This document shows positions 62,194 to 64,000 of a stretch of 64,000 bases of DNA, one piece after another (within the stretch, counting starts at the first letter, position 1; every line of letters begins with the position of its first letter). The position numbers were made by a program, and so were the translations under genes. The notes beneath the pieces are model-generated. The model was given only the letters and a program-made list of their open reading frames with translations, was not told where the DNA came from and made no database searches. The stretch spans positions 1 through 64,000 of the forward strand of contig JALCCG010000035.1 in assembly GCA_023212695.1 (NCBI GenBank), in the 5' to 3' direction. Source of the DNA: Sporisorium sorghi (Eukaryota; Basidiomycota; Ustilaginomycetes; Ustilaginales; Ustilaginaceae).

Positions 62194-64000
62194 TCAGAGC
62201 TGCGCCGCGCCACTCGCACCACCCATGATGGGCAGCCCGAACATCGTGGCTAGCTGTGCGAACTTGTCACCGTCCCCACTGCCACTCGACTCTCCCACCG
62301 CTCGCTCCCTAGCGCCCACCATGCGGTCCGCAGCCTGCGCCGCCATCGTGCGCCTCGCCTCCCGCACCCTGCGCTGGTGCACGCCGCAGCTGGCGCACTC
62401 GGCCTCCTCCTCGCCCAGGCACCGCTGGTGGTAGCTGTGCTTGCACATAAAGTGCACGCTCGGCAGGTCGAGCTGGCCGCCACACGCCGTGCATCTCGTC
62501 ATCTGGAACACGCGTGCTGTGGTGCTGTCCGTGAGCGACGAGATCTCGCGCAGCGCATCCTCGGTGCTCTGCCGGTACTCCATCCCCGCATTGGCGTCCT
62601 TTTCCGTGGCCAGCGACACCGACGAGACAGACGCGACCACAAAGTCGCGAATGAGCCCAACGTGCGTGTGCGGCGTCGACGAGAGCACCTGCACAATCTC
62701 GAGCGTCGACATGAGCCCCTTGTCCCGAATCAGCGCGAGCATCGATAGCACGTCCGCCGTGTGTCGTTCAAGCAGCACGCGCGACGACACCAGGAACCGC
62801 AAAACCAGGTCGTACAGCTCCGGTCGTGCGCCTCCGTACCGGTGCACCGCCGCGACCACCTTGTGGCTCGCCTCGTGATCGTCTCCAGTGGTAGCCGCAT
62901 CCATGTGCAGCCGCACCACCTCTTCGTACATACCCATGCGCTCGTACAGCAGGATGAGGCCCGGGTGGAACTCCTCCATTGCGCACAGCATCACTGCGTG
63001 GCTTGCGTCGTAGGGTAAGGTCGAGTGCTGCTCGAGTAAGCGCAGTGCGCGTAGCTTCTGCTGCTGTTCGCTGCCCCCCTCGCTCGATGAGGGCGCAGAG
63101 CAAAGGTACAGCTCGAGCAGCGTATTCCAGATCGACTTTTGGTCGAGCACCTCTTGATCTTCGTACCCATCCGCAGCACGGCCATCGGCGTCCAGCCCGA
63201 GCTCGCGCAGTGCGCGTTCCACGTCGTCCTCCCCTTCTCCTGCCTCCTGCTCGGTGTACGCAGGCGCACCACCACCCTTCTCCCCCTGCACCGCAGCAGC
63301 CAACTTGCCGTCAACGTGTGGCTCGGCGTCCATATCGACAACCTGACCCCACCGCGCCAGAGCGACGGTCTCGAGGAAACGCACAAAGTGCCGCGGATGC
63401 TGGATAAAGTGCGCAAAGTAGGTTCGTGGAGAAGGCACCGAGTACGCCTCCATCTTGTCCGTGTCATCCGCAACCGCACCGCTTGCGTCTGCTGCCTCGG
63501 CCAACGACACGTCGCCATCCACGTCGGCGGCGCCCGCTCTGACCGTGCTCGACGGGCGTGTTCCGTTCTTCGAGTTGGATCCTTCGCCACGGATGGAGTA
63601 CGGCTCAGCGATGGCCGTCGAGTTCCGCTGAGCTGGAGTCTGAGTGCCGCTCCCAGCGCGCGAGCCAGCAGCAGCAGAGTCGCTCGCGCCAGTATTGCCC
63701 GCCGTCGTCGCTTGCGCCTTCCCAAATCCGCCCACCTGGAGGTAGCTCAGGTAAGCTGCAGCGGCCGACTTGGCAGGAACCTTCTTGGCATCCCTCTCCA
63801 CCTCTTGTTGCAGTCCAAACGCCTTCTGCGCCGCATCCGGATCCGGCCGAAACGCACCCGAGCACAACTCAATCAGCAGCTCCGTCGTCTCTTCCGGCAG
63901 TTCGGACAGCAGCGTCTTTGCGTACTGCGCCATGCTCGCGATCGCATCGTGCGCTTCCAGCCCTCTTACGTACAGCAACGCATCGGCGTAGTCCTTGGCG
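62194..64000 (-). CDS. VPS11: VPS11/PEP5, C-terminal part (cut by window edge)
   Basis: The C-terminal 601 residues are present and the frame is open through the right edge; the N-terminal propeller lies outside. VPS11 is a core subunit of the HOPS and CORVET tethering complexes on endosomes and vacuoles. The visible part has the alpha-solenoid (YADALLYVRGLEAHDAI at the edge; HPRHFVRFLETVAL; LYDLVLRFLVSSRVLLERH) and the C-terminal RING-H2 (CTACGGQLDLPSVHFMCKHS, then C..EEEAECASCG). The RING of VPS11 binds VPS18 and has been reported to have ubiquitin-ligase activity. An Ala/Gly/Ser-rich insert of about 100 residues sits inside the solenoid. The protein ends in a Gly/Ala-rich tail. It is convergent with nothing close. 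Confidence 0.9.
   Translation of the reverse strand, partial: AKDYADALLYVRGLEAHDAIASMAQYAKTLLSELPEETTELLIELCSGAFRPDPDAAQKAFGLQQEVERDAKKVPAKSAAAAYLSYLQVGGFGKAQATTAGNTGASDSAAAGSRAGSGTQTPAQRNSTAIAEPYSIRGEGSNSKNGTRPSSTVRAGAADVDGDVSLAEAADASGAVADDTDKMEAYSVPSPRTYFAHFIQHPRHFVRFLETVALARWGQVVDMDAEPHVDGKLAAAVQGEKGGGAPAYTEQEAGEGEDDVERALRELGLDADGRAADGYEDQEVLDQKSIWNTLLELYLCSAPSSSEGGSEQQQKLRALRLLEQHSTLPYDASHAVMLCAMEEFHPGLILLYERMGMYEEVVRLHMDAATTGDDHEASHKVVAAVHRYGGARPELYDLVLRFLVSSRVLLERHTADVLSMLALIRDKGLMSTLEIVQVLSSTPHTHVGLIRDFVVASVSSVSLATEKDANAGMEYRQSTEDALREISSLTDSTTARVFQMTRCTACGGQLDLPSVHFMCKHSYHQRCLGEEEAECASCGVHQRRVREARRTMAAQAADRMVGARERAVGESSGSGDGDKFAQLATMFGLPIMGGASGAAQL

Overview
The window is a gene-dense, intron-poor eukaryotic stretch. 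Everything recognisable is fungal, and the style (very long single-exon genes, strong C/G third-position bias, many poly(dA:dT) and dinucleotide tracts between genes, Ser/Ala/Gln-rich linkers) fits a basidiomycete smut fungus (Ustilaginales: Ustilago, Sporisorium or Moesziomyces type). That placement is inferred from gene style and family recognition, not from a search. No mobile element with recognisable coding capacity, CRISPR array, rRNA gene or bacterial-style operon was seen.

Layout, left to right: a 74-nt poly-T at the edge; SYF1 spliceosome factor (+); IRE1 unfolded-protein sensor (+); RCL1 ribosome biogenesis factor (+); an intron-containing tRNA-Lys(CTT) gene (-); BPL1 biotin protein ligase (+); GET3 tail-anchored protein targeting ATPase (+); a 2.3-kb non-coding leader followed by a large multi-KH RNA-binding protein, probably Khd4 (+); RPB5 (+); a four-exon ERF4/Golgin-A7 palmitoyltransferase subunit (+); an SRR1-domain protein (+); two-exon NSE4 (-); three-exon YPT1/Rab1 GTPase (-); a long single-frame fusion of indoleamine 2,3-dioxygenase to a 4'-phosphopantetheinyl transferase (+); TRAPPC13 (-); an EGH1/EGCrP2-type GH5 steryl-glucosidase (-); a tocopherol-cyclase-like protein (+); a single-pass membrane protein (-); UTP23 (+); the p150 dynactin subunit (-); PDX1 vitamin B6 synthase (-); three-exon Rieske protein RIP1 (+); a two-exon secreted, probably GPI-anchored protein (+); an unknown gene with broken frame and a 27-unit GAGGGC repeat (+); a small PPxY membrane protein (-); and the C-terminal 602 codons of VPS11 (-), cut by the right edge.

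Most genes are unrelated housekeeping genes and form no pathway. Membrane traffic recurs (YPT1, TRAPPC13, GET3, ERF4, VPS11, dynactin) but with no shared regulation visible. The strongest candidate for something new is the dioxygenase-phosphopantetheinyl transferase fusion at 30862-34047, which joins tryptophan catabolism and carrier-protein activation in one predicted 1061-residue polypeptide. Secondary points of interest are the frame-broken repeat gene, the tocopherol-cyclase-like protein sharing a 333-bp promoter with a steryl-glucosidase, a possible non-AUG mitochondrial extension on BPL1, and the basic linker of IRE1.
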